Below, in pieces: positions 10,549 through 21,143 of a DNA stretch of 64,000 nt. A program made the position numbers and the translations under genes. Source of the stretch: an uncultured Alphaproteobacteria bacterium (GTDB lineage Bacteria; Pseudomonadota; Alphaproteobacteria; Rs-D84); the NCBI GenBank assembly GCA_947053455.1, contig CAMRSV010000005.1, positions 1-64,000 on the forward strand, in the 5' to 3' direction. The notes under the pieces were generated by a model. That model was not told the origin of the DNA and did not search any database. It was given only the letters and a program-made list of their open reading frames with translations. Numbering within the stretch: the stretch's first letter is position 1; every line of letters begins with the position of its first letter.

Positions 10549-12003
10549 TTATGCCTGTTGATGCGGCAATGTCAACAGGTCGCTTACAACCTTGACTGGT
10601 GAAAAAGTTGTTGGCGGAACTTCTACAAAAATAGTATTCCAATTAGCCATTGCCCCATTCCACAATCCCGGTTTTTCCATTGCACGCAGTGGACGGCCGT
10701 TTTTTGATTTGTCCGATATAAACCCGGTATTTTCATCAATAAATTTCGTCAAATCAAACTTGTCACCATTGATATTGCGCACTGCGCATACCAAATCAAC
10801 CGGATTAAAATGTGATGCGGCGTCCATTATATCCCGCGCATCCGGGGCAATTTGACTAGATTCAACAATCTGGGGTGAAATCAGTCCATCCGCGCCACGC
10901 ACCATAAACGGTCCGCCACCCGGGGCGCCGGTGTTTCGCACAACACCGCACACACGTGTTGGTCGGTTTAATATCTTGCGTATTTGCGCCGTATCAAAAT
11001 CAGACGCACCGCGCACACATAATGTATTTGATATAAATTCGCGAATTTCATTGCGCACCGCATCATCGGCGTCATCCAATCTGGAAATGTAATCAAAAAT
11101 CTTTGCCTGAACCTGAACCAAAACACCGGCCAGCGCACGCTTGTATTCAATGGTATCGGAACGAACGTGCTCTGCACACACGTTATCAATATTCTTTACG
11201 AAAATAATATCGGCATCAATATTATTCAGGTTTTCAATCAATGCACCATGTCCCGCCGGTCGAAACAACAGCGAACCGTCATCCGTTCTAAACGGCGTAT
11301 TATCCGGCGCCGCAGCAATAGTGTCGGTCTTTGCCATTTGTTCCGACATTGTTATATCATACGCGACACCATATCGCGCAGAATATTCATCAACCAATTT
11401 TGCAAACAAACTTTCAAACGCGGTTCTATGTTCGGGCGACACGGTAAAATGTATGCGCACCGAATTATCAGAAGATACGGCATACTCGGCGCCCTCGGCC
11501 AGATGTTCGGCGGCCGCGGTACGCGCGCGCGCCCCCGCACCATGGAACTTTATCAATCCCTTTGGGCAATTGCCATAATTTAGACCGTCCACACCGATTA
11601 TTGCGGCAATAATATCATGCGCCATAGTTGACGCGGATATAAATTTCTTCAAATCATCATAAAATGCGAACTTATCAATATTCTGCAAAACCTTTTCAAC
11701 AACAGGATTTCTATCCCCAGACGACAAAAATTCAAACAAATCTTTGAACATGCGTGTTGCCGCACCAGATGCCGGAACAAATTTTACAATTTTGTGATTC
11801 TGACGATATGCATCATAAGTATCGGCCGCCACCCGGCGCGCCGCATCATCTAATTGCACAATGCCGTCACCGACCGACGCGGGTGCGACAATATTCGCAT
11901 ACGGAAAGCCGCGCGCAAAATCCGCCATTTGTTTTTCCGCGTCCGCAACGGACAGGCCATGGCGCATTATTTGTTCAATATCGCGTTGTGAAAATACTGT
12001 CAT
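10549..12003 (-). CDS. DUF4301-like protein
   Basis: Resembles DUF4301 (FVPASGAATRMFKDLFEF, GRPLRAMEKPGLWNGAMANWNTIFVEVP). Confidence 0.7.
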   Translation of the reverse strand: MTVFSQRDIEQIMRHGLSVADAEKQMADFARGFPYANIVAPASVGDGIVQLDDAARRVAADTYDAYRQNHKIVKFVPASGAATRMFKDLFEFLSSGDRNPVVEKVLQNIDKFAFYDDLKKFISASTMAHDIIAAIIGVDGLNYGNCPKGLIKFHGAGARARTAAAEHLAEGAEYAVSSDNSVRIHFTVSPEHRTAFESLFAKLVDEYSARYGVAYDITMSEQMAKTDTIAAAPDNTPFRTDDGSLLFRPAGHGALIENLNNIDADIIFVKNIDNVCAEHVRSDTIEYKRALAGVLVQVQAKIFDYISRLDDADDAVRNEIREFISNTLCVRGASDFDTAQIRKILNRPTRVCGVVRNTGAPGGGPFMVRGADGLISPQIVESSQIAPDARDIMDAASHFNPVDLVCAVRNINGDKFDLTKFIDENTGFISDKSKNGRPLRAMEKPGLWNGAMANWNTIFVEVPPTTFSPVKVVSDLLTLPHQQA

Positions 12004-12139
12004 TTTCTAATCCCCTTTTCATGACAAAGCGTAATATAAAAAAGAAAACTGTGCAATAAAGTTTGATGGCTTTGATTCCTGTGTCTTGAAGAAAACCAAA
12101 ATGATATTATATATACAGAAAATAACAAAGGTGACTATT

Positions 12140-14197
12140 ATGAACCCAGAAGAAATGCAAGAAACCCCGGAACAGGCGATTGCCAAATACACCACCGATT
12201 TCACCAAATTGGCGGCGGATGGCAAACTGGATCCGGTAATCGGTCGTGACGAAGAAATTCGCCGCACAATCCAGGTATTGAGCCGCCGTACAAAAAACAA
12301 CCCAGTTCTTATTGGGAACCCAGGCGTCGGTAAAACCGCAATTGTCGAAGGACTAGCGTCACGCATAGTATCAGGCGACGTGCCGGAAAATCTGCTGAAT
12401 AAAAAACTGCTGTCGCTGGATATGGGTGCACTTATGGCGGGCGCAATGTTCCGCGGCCAATTCGAAGGACGCTTAAAAGCAATACTGAAAGCCGTCAAAG
12501 ATTCCGACGGTCAGATTATTTTATTCATTGATGAATTGCACACCATGGTCGGCGCCGGCAAAGGCGAAGGTTCCATGGATGCGGGTAATTTATTGAAGCC
12601 GATGTTGGCGCGTGGCGAACTGCACTGCATGGGTGCGACAACACTAGACGAATACCGACAGTATATTGAAAAGGACCCAGCACTTGCACGGCGCTTTCAA
12701 CCAGTGTACGTCGACGAGCCAACGGTTGATGACACAATATCTATTTTGCGCGGGCTCAAGGAAAAATACGAAGGACATCACGGTGTTCGCATTGCTGATG
12801 CGGCATTGGTATCGGCGGTAAAACTGTCAAACCGTTATATTACCGACCGATTTTTACCGGACAAGGCAATCGATTTGATTGACGAAGCCGCCGCACGCGT
12901 TCGCATAGAGGTTGCATCAAAACCGGAAAAACTGGATGAAATAGACCGTCACCTGATGCAGCTGAAAATAGAACAGCAGGCATTGAAAAAAGAAAAGGAC
13001 GAAGAATCTAAAAAACGTCTTAAAGAATTGGAAGGAATCATAAAAGAAACAGATGCCGAATCGAAAAAACTGACCGCCGAATGGCAGGCCGAACAACAAA
13101 AAATGCGCGGCCTATCAGATGCGATGGCCGCCCTGGACGCCGCCAAGGCAGAGGTTGCCAGTGCGACCCGCGCCGGTGACTATGAAAAGGCATCAGCACT
13201 GCAGTATGGCAAGATTCCCGAATTGGAAGAAAAAATTCGCACAATGAACGCAGATGCGCGCGAATACAAAACCGTACTGCCCGAACACATTGCGACAGTT
13301 GTTAGTAAATGGACCGGTGTCCCGGCCGACAGATTAAGTGTCGAAGAACAATCAAAACTGCTAAATATAGAAGACAAACTGCGCGAACGCGTTGTCGGAC
13401 AAGATTTAGCGCTGCAGGTTGTTGCACGTGCAATACGCCGTTCACGTGCAGGTTTATCTGACCCGCGCCGCCCCGCCGGCAGTTTTATGTTCCTAGGCCC
13501 CACTGGCGTTGGCAAGACCGAGGTTGCAAAAGCCCTGGCGGAATATCTGTTCAACGATGATACGGCAATGACACGAATTGACATGAGTGAATACATGGAA
13601 CCTCATTCTGTTTCACGCCTTATCGGCAGTCCTCCGGGATACGTCGGATATGAACAAGGCGGTGTTTTAACCGAAAGCGTACGGCGCCGCCCATATCAGG
13701 TTTTGCTGTTCGATGAAATAGAAAAGGCAAACCCGGACGTGTTTAACGTATTCCTGCAAATTCTGGACGACGGCAGACTAACCGACGGCCAGGGACATGT
13801 TGTGAACTTTACAAACACGATTATCATTATGACCAGCAACCTGCCTGATATGGAGGCGGTAAAGAAACATTTCCGTCCGGAATTTATAAACCGAATTGAT
13901 GAAATTGTATTCTTTAACCCACTGGGCAAGGATGTAATGGCCGGCATCGTCAAGATTCAATTGCAGAATCTGGAAAAACGCCTGGCCGAACGCCGCATAG
14001 AATTAAATGTGACGGACAAGGCGATAAAATGGCTGGGGGACAACGGATATGACCCGGTATTTGGGGCACGCCCGCTAAAACGGCTTATCACAAACGCGGT
14101 CGAAGATAAAATCGCCGACCTGATACTATCAGGTGCAATAGGCGAAGGCTCTACCGTATATGTTGATGTCAAAGGCAAAGAATTAACCGTTGGCTAA
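12140..14197 (+). CDS. clpB: ClpB-type AAA+ disaggregase lacking the N-terminal domain
   Basis: Two Walker modules ([18 protein letters not shown]), M-domain coiled coil; begins directly at [27 protein letters not shown]. Confidence 0.9.
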   Translation: MNPEEMQETPEQAIAKYTTDFTKLAADGKLDPVIGRDEEIRRTIQVLSRRTKNNPVLIGNPGVGKTAIVEGLASRIVSGDVPENLLNKKLLSLDMGALMAGAMFRGQFEGRLKAILKAVKDSDGQIILFIDELHTMVGAGKGEGSMDAGNLLKPMLARGELHCMGATTLDEYRQYIEKDPALARRFQPVYVDEPTVDDTISILRGLKEKYEGHHGVRIADAALVSAVKLSNRYITDRFLPDKAIDLIDEAAARVRIEVASKPEKLDEIDRHLMQLKIEQQALKKEKDEESKKRLKELEGIIKETDAESKKLTAEWQAEQQKMRGLSDAMAALDAAKAEVASATRAGDYEKASALQYGKIPELEEKIRTMNADAREYKTVLPEHIATVVSKWTGVPADRLSVEEQSKLLNIEDKLRERVVGQDLALQVVARAIRRSRAGLSDPRRPAGSFMFLGPTGVGKTEVAKALAEYLFNDDTAMTRIDMSEYMEPHSVSRLIGSPPGYVGYEQGGVLTESVRRRPYQVLLFDEIEKANPDVFNVFLQILDDGRLTDGQGHVVNFTNTIIIMTSNLPDMEAVKKHFRPEFINRIDEIVFFNPLGKDVMAGIVKIQLQNLEKRLAERRIELNVTDKAIKWLGDNGYDPVFGARPLKRLITNAVEDKIADLILSGAIGEGSTVYVDVKGKELTVG

Positions 14198-14258
14198 TAA
14201 TGTATTATAAAAACAAAAAACGCGGGCATTTGTGCCCGCGTTTTACTTACCTTGCGCC

Positions 14259-16250
14259 CTACCGGCCATACAAATGTTTTTTTACATTTTCCAAATTAAA
14301 CGCTTTCTTTGATGCGCTTTTAAACTGCCGCGTCATCAAAACAACAAATTTACCATCGTCAAAGCGTAACTTAATACCATAATTTTCTTCGCTAATCGCA
14401 ACCACATATGCATCGGTAGATTTGAACATCTGTTCATCTAGTTTAGTGTCAAACAATCGCCACTTCCACGGTTCCATCGGAGCCATTTCATTACCTTTGC
14501 GACCGCGCACCCCTAAAATTTTACCATTCATAAAAATCTTGAACGATGTATTATAATGGGATTGGATTATTCTTTGGCCATTAACAAAAACATCATTATA
14601 AAAGATTCCAGGCGCCGATTCTGTGCTTTTTATTGTCACATTTAAATTAGTGACATCAGATTGGTTCGTGTCGGATTCTTTTTTATATTCAGTTGGTTGA
14701 ACCACCGCCTTTAATTCCACCGGCAACGCCACCAAAGAATATGCAGCGCACATTCCGTTTGGCTTTATAATAACGGTTTCGTTTAATTTGGCCAACGCAT
14801 TTATTGCCAATGCCGAATCTGGCGCAGCACTTGATTCACGCGTCCACTTATGATTTTTGCCGCGTATGTGCAACATTGACATTGCGCCAATTTTTTCATA
14901 GCCGAACAATTCATGATTTTGTGCGATATAAGAAACACTGGCAAATCCCCCAGCCAGAGATTTAACAACTTCGCCCTTTTCACAATCAACCACATACAGT
15001 TTTGTACCAAAATTACCATGTACACGAACAACCGCAAAACCGCTTAAGACATCAAAAAGAACTACTTCGGGCGAATATATACCGCAGCGTGTCATAAGCG
15101 TCTTTTCTTTGCCAGCATGACGCCAAACCAATCCGTAAATACCGTTTGACAATTTTGGGGCAAATAGATTAATCCCGGCAATTTGCTTTTCCGTAGCAAA
15201 ATCCGCCAGTTCTTTTTGTTTGGCAATTATTGCCTCATTGTGCTGTTCGGCGCGTTCTTTGCGAAGAATCTTAAACACACCATTTTCATACGAATATTTT
15301 TCAGGCTTTCGCGATACCAATTCATCACCCAATTCCTGTGACACATTTTTACCAGCCTTTCTCAAATTACAAACTTTGTTCTCCAAAGAATGCAATGTCC
15401 ATTTTGAATATGGTTTAATTCTGCAATCAATACTCTTGAACTCGCCGTTTTCATACGAATATTTTTCAGGCTTTCGCGATACCAATTCATTCTCCAATTC
15501 CTGTGGCACTTTCTTACCAGCCTTTCTCAATTCACGAACTGCGTCTTCCAAACTATTCAATGGCCTTTGTGAACATGATTTAATTCTGCAATCAATAATC
15601 TTGAACTCGCCGTTTTCATACGAATATTTTTCAGGCTTTCGCGATACCAATTCATTCTCCAATTCCTGTGGCACTTTCTTACCAGCCTTTCTCAATTCAC
15701 GAACTGCGTCTTCCAAACTATTCAATGGCCTTTGTGAACATGATTTAATTCTGCAATCAATAATCTTAAAGTTACCATTTTCATCGTATGAGTATTTTTA
15801 CGGCGCTTTTAAAACTAACGCATCTGTTAGTTCCTTCGGTATAGGTTTATCAGCTTTTTTTAAGTCTTTATAATTGAGTACTAATGTATCCAATTTTTTG
15901 TCAACATATGATTTTTTACGAACATATTGTATGCGCCCTGCCATTGTGTATTTATTTGGCAAACGCGAAACCAGTTCGGCCATCAGTTCATGCGGCACAG
16001 GCTCATTGGCAGTAGTAAGCAAAGAATATTTTGTTTCTAATGTGGTCAACTTTTGCTTTGAATATGGTTTTTTATTGCCATACCCTGCTTTAACCAACGG
16101 ACCATTGGGGCCAAATTTATCCGGCGCCTTAACAGATAACCAGTATAACAAATCTGCCGGAATTTCTTCACCTGCCGCACTTAATGTGTGATAATTTGTA
16201 ATTAATGTATTTACTTTTTTTTCACTGTATGGCAGTGCACGTCTTGGCAT
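14259..16250 (-). CDS. 55-aa-repeat protein, reading frame interrupted by one in-frame TAA (15798-15800)
   Basis: ORFs 15798-16250 and 14259-15725 are in the same frame with 24 sense codons between; repeat YS.KKL..L...Y.....A..PVP.EL..ELVSR.P.KYSYENG continues across the stop. Confidence 0.75.
15421..15750 (-). repeat. Tandem direct repeat, 165-nt period, two near-identical copies plus partials
   Basis: CTGCAATCAATA.TCTTGAACTCGCC... begins at 15421, 15586 and 15751. Confidence 0.95.
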
Positions 16251-16306
16251 ATCATATGCTCCCTTATATTATATGCGCGCGCCCACCCCTCTCCCGACGC
16301 AAAAAG

Positions 16307-18127
16307 TTATTTTGTCTTTTTTGCTTTCTTGGGCTCTTTTTTTTCTTTCACTTTGAATTGAATATCACGCAACTTTTTATATTCACCGCCAATCGCAACC
16401 AATTCAGCATCCGTGCCACGTTCAATAATGCGACCGTCTTTTATTACACAAATTATATCGGCATCCAAAATTGTGGACAATCTGTGCGCGATAACAAATG
16501 TTGTACGCCCGCGCATCAGGTCTTTCAATGCAGACTGAATCAATTTCTCACTTTGCGTGTCCAGGGCGCTTGTCGCCTCGTCCAGAAGCAATATCGGTGC
16601 ATCTTTTAATATGGCGCGCGCAATTGCAATACGCTGTTTCTGGCCACCTGACAGCAGTGCCCCGCCCTCGCCCACGCAGGTATCATATCCGCATGGGAAT
16701 TTGGATATGAAATCATGCGCATTCGCGGCGCGCGCGGCGGCAATAACCTGGTCACGCGTGGCGTTCGGCAGACCATATTTTATATTTTCCTCTATTGTGG
16801 CGTTAAACAGAAATACGTCTTGGGACACCTCTGCAATATTATTGCGCAACGATTCCAACGTGAATTTCCGTATATCCGTATCATTGATTTTAACATGCCC
16901 ATGCTGCGGCTCGTAAAAACGTTCCAACAGGTTGAACATCGTGGTCTTGCCGCCACCCGAAGGTCCCACCAGTGCACAAATCTTGCCGGCAGGTACATGC
17001 AAATCAATATCCCGTAATACAGGTTCGCCCGGATTGTATTCAAAATCAACATTTTCAAACGCAACCGACATCGGGCCGGCATCCAAAGCCTTCGCATTCG
17101 ATATGTCCTGAATTGACGGCTTACTGTCCAGGAAATTAAACAACACCTCCGCGGCCAGCAAACCGTGCTGTATGGTATCACCGGTACCTGTAACGCTTTT
17201 AACCGGGCGGTATGCGGCACTCAACGCCAACAGGAATCCTACAAAATTACCTAACGTCATCATATCATTAGATATCAGCAGACCACCCACAATCATCGCC
17301 AGGCACAATCCTATTGAAATCATCAATTCCAACAGCGGCGAACGCAGTGCACTAATTTTTGTGCTTTTTAATGCATTTTCCACTGACGAATTTAAAATGC
17401 AGTTGAATTTTTCTGTCTCGCTTTCTTCGTTTGCAAATGCCTGAATTGTCTTCATCCCATGCAGTGTTTGATTCAAATGCTGTGATACATTGTTTGCAAT
17501 ACCAAACGATTCACGCGACAGGCGACGTTTTAACCGCATTATCAACAATGTTGGGATCATAATCGCCGGCGCCAAGAACAGCAGCAATATGCACAACTGT
17601 GGCGCGAACCAAACCATCAACCCTAATGAAATCATGATTGTCGCGACATTCTGAATCAATCGCACTATTGTTCCGGTAACCAGATTCAATACTGCACCGG
17701 CCTGAACCCCAAAATAGTTTAGGCATTTTCCGATTCCGTCACCATAAAATGTTGATATGTTCATACGAACAACATGCCGGTAAATACGGCGTTGCAAATT
17801 CATACTGGCCAAAAGTCCCGCTTTGGCCATAGCAATTGTCTTTATAAACGTACAAATTCCCTTGGCACCGTATACGGCAATAATCTGTAATCCGATTATG
17901 TACAGTGAATCCATATTCTTGGCGATAAAGGTTTCATCAACAATGCGTTTTGCGATTGTGATTGCATACCCTTCGGCAGACGCCGCGCCAATTGTAAATA
18001 TAATGCCCGCCGCCAACCATTTCCAATACGGCAAGCCAATTTCACGCCACACGCGCAAATACAGCGACCATTTTATTGGCTGATTATTTTTATCGCCACG
18101 AATCATTTTCTTTATCTTTTTTAACAT
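16307..18127 (-). CDS. ABC transporter, fused permease/ATPase (MsbA-like)
   Basis: Six-TM region plus GPSGGGKTT, LSGGQKQRIAIARA, LLLDEATSALD. Confidence 0.9.
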   Translation of the reverse strand: MLKKIKKMIRGDKNNQPIKWSLYLRVWREIGLPYWKWLAAGIIFTIGAASAEGYAITIAKRIVDETFIAKNMDSLYIIGLQIIAVYGAKGICTFIKTIAMAKAGLLASMNLQRRIYRHVVRMNISTFYGDGIGKCLNYFGVQAGAVLNLVTGTIVRLIQNVATIMISLGLMVWFAPQLCILLLFLAPAIMIPTLLIMRLKRRLSRESFGIANNVSQHLNQTLHGMKTIQAFANEESETEKFNCILNSSVENALKSTKISALRSPLLELMISIGLCLAMIVGGLLISNDMMTLGNFVGFLLALSAAYRPVKSVTGTGDTIQHGLLAAEVLFNFLDSKPSIQDISNAKALDAGPMSVAFENVDFEYNPGEPVLRDIDLHVPAGKICALVGPSGGGKTTMFNLLERFYEPQHGHVKINDTDIRKFTLESLRNNIAEVSQDVFLFNATIEENIKYGLPNATRDQVIAAARAANAHDFISKFPCGYDTCVGEGGALLSGGQKQRIAIARAILKDAPILLLDEATSALDTQSEKLIQSALKDLMRGRTTFVIAHRLSTILDADIICVIKDGRIIERGTDAELVAIGGEYKKLRDIQFKVKEKKEPKKAKKTK

Positions 18128-18165
18128 GTCATTCCTCTTACATTATCTATATCTATTATAAACAA

Positions 18166-19251
18166 TTATGGCCGCCAACGATCATGCATCCATAAATATT
18201 CTGCCGGGGCATCCAAAATCGCACGCGACATCACGTCATTTACCATCTGCATTCCGCGCATTTCATCCGCCGCCGCGTCACCATCGCGCGGAATGTTTAC
18301 AATTCCATCAAACACGATTTCGTGTTTTGCGCCACGTGTACGCCGCACATGCCCCACCACGACCGGCAAGTTGAATTTTCGCGCCAATTGCGCAATACCA
18401 GGCGACGTACGCGCCGGATGCCCCATAAAATCCAGATACGGCGCACCCGACGGTCGCTGATCGGAATTAATATTCAAAATATCGCCGTTACGCAACGCAC
18501 GCACCATGGGAATAGCATTGCCAACCGGAATAAAATGCAAATCCCGCGCCTGCCTCAGGCCATAGCTCTCTAAAATAACATCATTGGTCAACGGATTGCT
18601 GGGGTATTTATATGTAACACCGATGCGCGGTCCGCGCCCCAAAAAAGGCAAAGCCATCAACGCCATAAATCCCAAATGCGGCATCGCAATTAAAAATTGC
18701 GGCAAATCTTTTACCATATCCCAGTTTTTAACTGTGACCAGCCGACCCATATTGCGGCGATATGTTCCGTACTTTAACCCCTCGGCAAAGGTGCGCCCCC
18801 AGTTGTTCCAAATTTTGCGAATAAATTCGGGGTTATTGTTTTCTGGCATTATCTGGGCCAGGTTTTCTGAAATAATCTGCTGGCGGCGTGCGCTTTTTGA
18901 ACCAAAGTGTTCCAGAATACGCCCCCCCATCCATGATAAAACCGACAACGGCATCAACCGCAGCAGCCATGACGCCATGCGATATCCCAACAGTTCCGCC
19001 GGATGCTGAACCCAACGTTTTTTCCACTTTCGTGCCTTGTTGCCATAATACTGGCGCCAGGGACATGCCAACGCATAAATCGCCAGTCCCAAATACAGCG
19101 CCAAAACCGGCATCAAATATAACGAATTTATATCAAATATAGCCGTGACAAGCAAATAGAACAGAAATCCCCATGTCATTATGCGCGCCGGCTTTATATC
19201 CTTGGCCGTGCAAATCCACAGGCACAAAAACATACAAAGTGTTATCATCAC
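18166..19251 (-). CDS. Lysophospholipid/lipid A acyltransferase (LpxL/HtrB-like)
   Basis: LAQIMPE..., IAMPHLGFMALMALPF (HxxxxD-like region), DQRPSGAPYLDFMG. Confidence 0.8.
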   Translation of the reverse strand: MMITLCMFLCLWICTAKDIKPARIMTWGFLFYLLVTAIFDINSLYLMPVLALYLGLAIYALACPWRQYYGNKARKWKKRWVQHPAELLGYRMASWLLRLMPLSVLSWMGGRILEHFGSKSARRQQIISENLAQIMPENNNPEFIRKIWNNWGRTFAEGLKYGTYRRNMGRLVTVKNWDMVKDLPQFLIAMPHLGFMALMALPFLGRGPRIGVTYKYPSNPLTNDVILESYGLRQARDLHFIPVGNAIPMVRALRNGDILNINSDQRPSGAPYLDFMGHPARTSPGIAQLARKFNLPVVVGHVRRTRGAKHEIVFDGIVNIPRDGDAAADEMRGMQMVNDVMSRAILDAPAEYLWMHDRWRP

Positions 19252-19416
19252 AATCCTTTTGTGTGGGTTAAGTATAGATTACGCACCGCCCACAGTCAAG
19301 TTTATTAAATTACCCACAATATATCACAATAGAATTTATAGTAAATTTTTACATTGACATATTGATTGATTATGTATAAAATGCGTTGAATTCCCGAACC
19401 GGGGATGCAAAGTTTT

Positions 19417-19492
19417 GGGGTCATAGCTCAGTTGGTAGAGCACCTGCTTTGCAAGCAGGGGGTCGTCAGTTCGAGTCTGATTGGCTCCACCA
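19417..19492 (+). tRNA. tRNA-Ala (TGC)
   Basis: GGGGTCATAGCTCAGTTGGTAGAGCACCTGCTTTGCAAGCAGG...TGGCTCCACCA. Confidence 0.97.
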
Positions 19493-19534
19493 AGATAACA
19501 AAGAACAAAATGCGTTAAAGGGGGTGAATAACCT

Positions 19535-19741
19535 ATGGTAAAAGTTCTGGTTCGCGACAATAACGTCGAACAGGCACTGCGTGTTGCAAAGCGCAAGTCT
19601 CAAAAAGAAGGCCTGTACCGCGAAATGAAGGAACGTCAGCGTTATGAAAAACCAACAACAAAACGCAAACGTTTGAAAGAAGAAGCCGTACGCAACGAAA
19701 AGAAGCGTCAATCCAAACAAAGAATGGTATTTGGTTTCTAA
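19535..19741 (+). CDS. rpsU: 30S ribosomal protein S21
   Basis: [40 protein letters not shown]. Confidence 0.97.
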   Translation: MVKVLVRDNNVEQALRVAKRKSQKEGLYREMKERQRYEKPTTKRKRLKEEAVRNEKKRQSKQRMVFGF

Positions 19742-19809
19742 AAAAAAATCGCAAACAAATCCCGCAATCGCGGGATTTGTTTTATTGCATGGCAACTGGC
19801 AAATAACCT

Positions 19810-20018
19810 TTGCAAATAAAATTCATCATGCTATAATACCTGTGCCGTTGGGTGTTCCGATGGCGGGGTGTAGTTACTTCTATCATCCTATTCCAATTAA
19901 GGGATAGAAATTCTCCAATCTTATGTTGGAGGGTCGCGAATATATTGAATAAGCGACACTATAGATGATATAGTAACTAACCTCCAACCATCTGGATTTT
20001 CCAAATGGTTGTTTTTAT
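19810..20018 (+). ncRNA. Structured RNA element copy A, promoter TTGCAA-N16-TATAAT (19810-19837), RNA about 19842-20018
   Basis: 5' hairpin GCCGUUGG-GUGUU-CCGAUGGC; core GGAGG-GUCGC...GCGAC-ACUAU...AUAGU...CCUCC; terminator CCAUCUGGAUUUUCCAAAUGG-U5. Confidence 0.8.
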
Positions 20019-20036
20019 TTTCCAAGAGGATAAGTT

Positions 20037-20144
20037 ATGCAACTGAAATCAATGGAACAAAATTCACAAAAAAAAACTGGAAAAAGAAGAACTGCTTTGC
20101 TGGTTGCTCTGTTTATATCTGTATATAGAAAGCATATACCTTAA
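20037..20144 (+). CDS. Small ORF downstream of element A, possibly frameshifted at an A9 tract
   Basis: MQLKSMEQNSQKK... with RBS AAGAGGA; the other frame stays open 20077-20235. Confidence 0.4.
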   Translation: MQLKSMEQNSQKKTGKRRTALLVALFISVYRKHIP

Positions 20145-20236
20145 ATTAAAACCTATATTAGAACCAGAAATAAAAAGACATAATGCCCGTGTAATCCGCG
20201 GCCGAAAAAATCAAAATTCAACAAATAAAAAATAAA

Positions 20237-20407
20237 TTACAGATAAATCATCATGCAACGAAATGTTCGTTTTTCTGATTCTGGTGGACAGTATTTGCAT
20301 TCCGTATCGGCAAATTCTTGGAATTCCCGATGAATTTTGGCAATTTGATTTCGCGTTTTTATGTACAATTTCTCAATTTCTGCGCGTGTTAATGGTTTTG
20401 ATTGCAT
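20237..20407 (-). CDS. Small ORF (56 aa) downstream of element B
   Basis: MQSKPLTRAEIEKLYIKTRNQIAKIHREFQEFADTECKYCPPESEKRTFRCMMIYL; RBS GGAG. Confidence 0.55.
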   Translation of the reverse strand: MQSKPLTRAEIEKLYIKTRNQIAKIHREFQEFADTECKYCPPESEKRTFRCMMIYL

Positions 20408-20423
20408 TGTAAAATCTCCATAT

Positions 20424-20634
20424 TAAAAAACCACCGGATAAATCCAAGTGGCTGGAGGTTCACAACTATTACAAACGATAGTGCTGTTTATTTATATATA
20501 TCACAGCCCTCCAGCACAATGCGGGAGATTTGCAACCCGACAAAATGTCAGGAAGGTTTGTAAGGGGTTGTGACACCCCGCCATCGGAACACCCGACGGC
20601 ATAAGTATTATAACATGTGTAATTTAATTTGCAA
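20424..20634 (-). ncRNA. Structured RNA element copy B, promoter TTGCAA-N16-TATAAT (20607-20634), RNA about 20424-20602
   Basis: Hairpin GCCGUCGG-GUGUU-CCGAUGGC; GGGGUGUCACAACCCC; core GGAGGGCUGUGAUAUAUAUAAAUAAACAGCACUAU...AUAGU...CCUCC; terminator. Confidence 0.82.
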
Positions 20635-20711
20635 ATAAATACTAAATTGCACACGACGCACATAAAGGCGACAAAAATCCCCGCAAACGCGGGGATTTTT
20701 TTGAAATTTAA

Positions 20712-21029
20712 TTATTCATTAAATATCTTTTCCGGTGTGTCCAAATTGCACAGTCCGATTATAAAATCAACAAATGCCCAAATGCATGCGACCAGTCCCG
20801 GTACAATCAGCATCCATCCAACCGTTCCCATAATCAGCATTGCAATACCCTGGTTAGATTTTCCGGCATAGAATTTATGCGCGCCAAAGCATCCCAAAAA
20901 GAATGCCAACAAAACATACGCAACCATGGATTTGCCATTTGCCGCATGTTCAGTATACCCACATTTCGGGCATGCCAATGCTTTGTCCGAATATTTACTA
21001 CCGCATTCCTTGCAATAAATCATCGCCAT
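20712..21029 (-). CDS. TM2-domain protein with N-terminal zinc ribbon
   Basis: YCKECGSKYSDKALACPKCGY plus AFFLGCFGAHKFYAGKSNQGI. Confidence 0.85.
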   Translation of the reverse strand: MAMIYCKECGSKYSDKALACPKCGYTEHAANGKSMVAYVLLAFFLGCFGAHKFYAGKSNQGIAMLIMGTVGWMLIVPGLVACIWAFVDFIIGLCNLDTPEKIFNE

Positions 21030-21143
21030 ATTTTTATCCTTTTGCTTTTATTCCTAATTTATTTTATATGAAACATTTATAAAATTCCACAAATAAAAAA
21101 ATCCCCACAAACGCGGGGATTTTTCATCATATCAAACGCGTGA

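Noticed and set aside
15421-15750. 165-nt repeats as a CRISPR or mobile element
   Set aside because: They encode in-frame 55-aa protein repeats; no spacers or transposase
19810-20640. RNA elements as retron msr/msd or group II intron remnants
   Set aside because: No reverse transcriptase ORF nearby; structure ends in a terminator-like hairpin directly before an ORF
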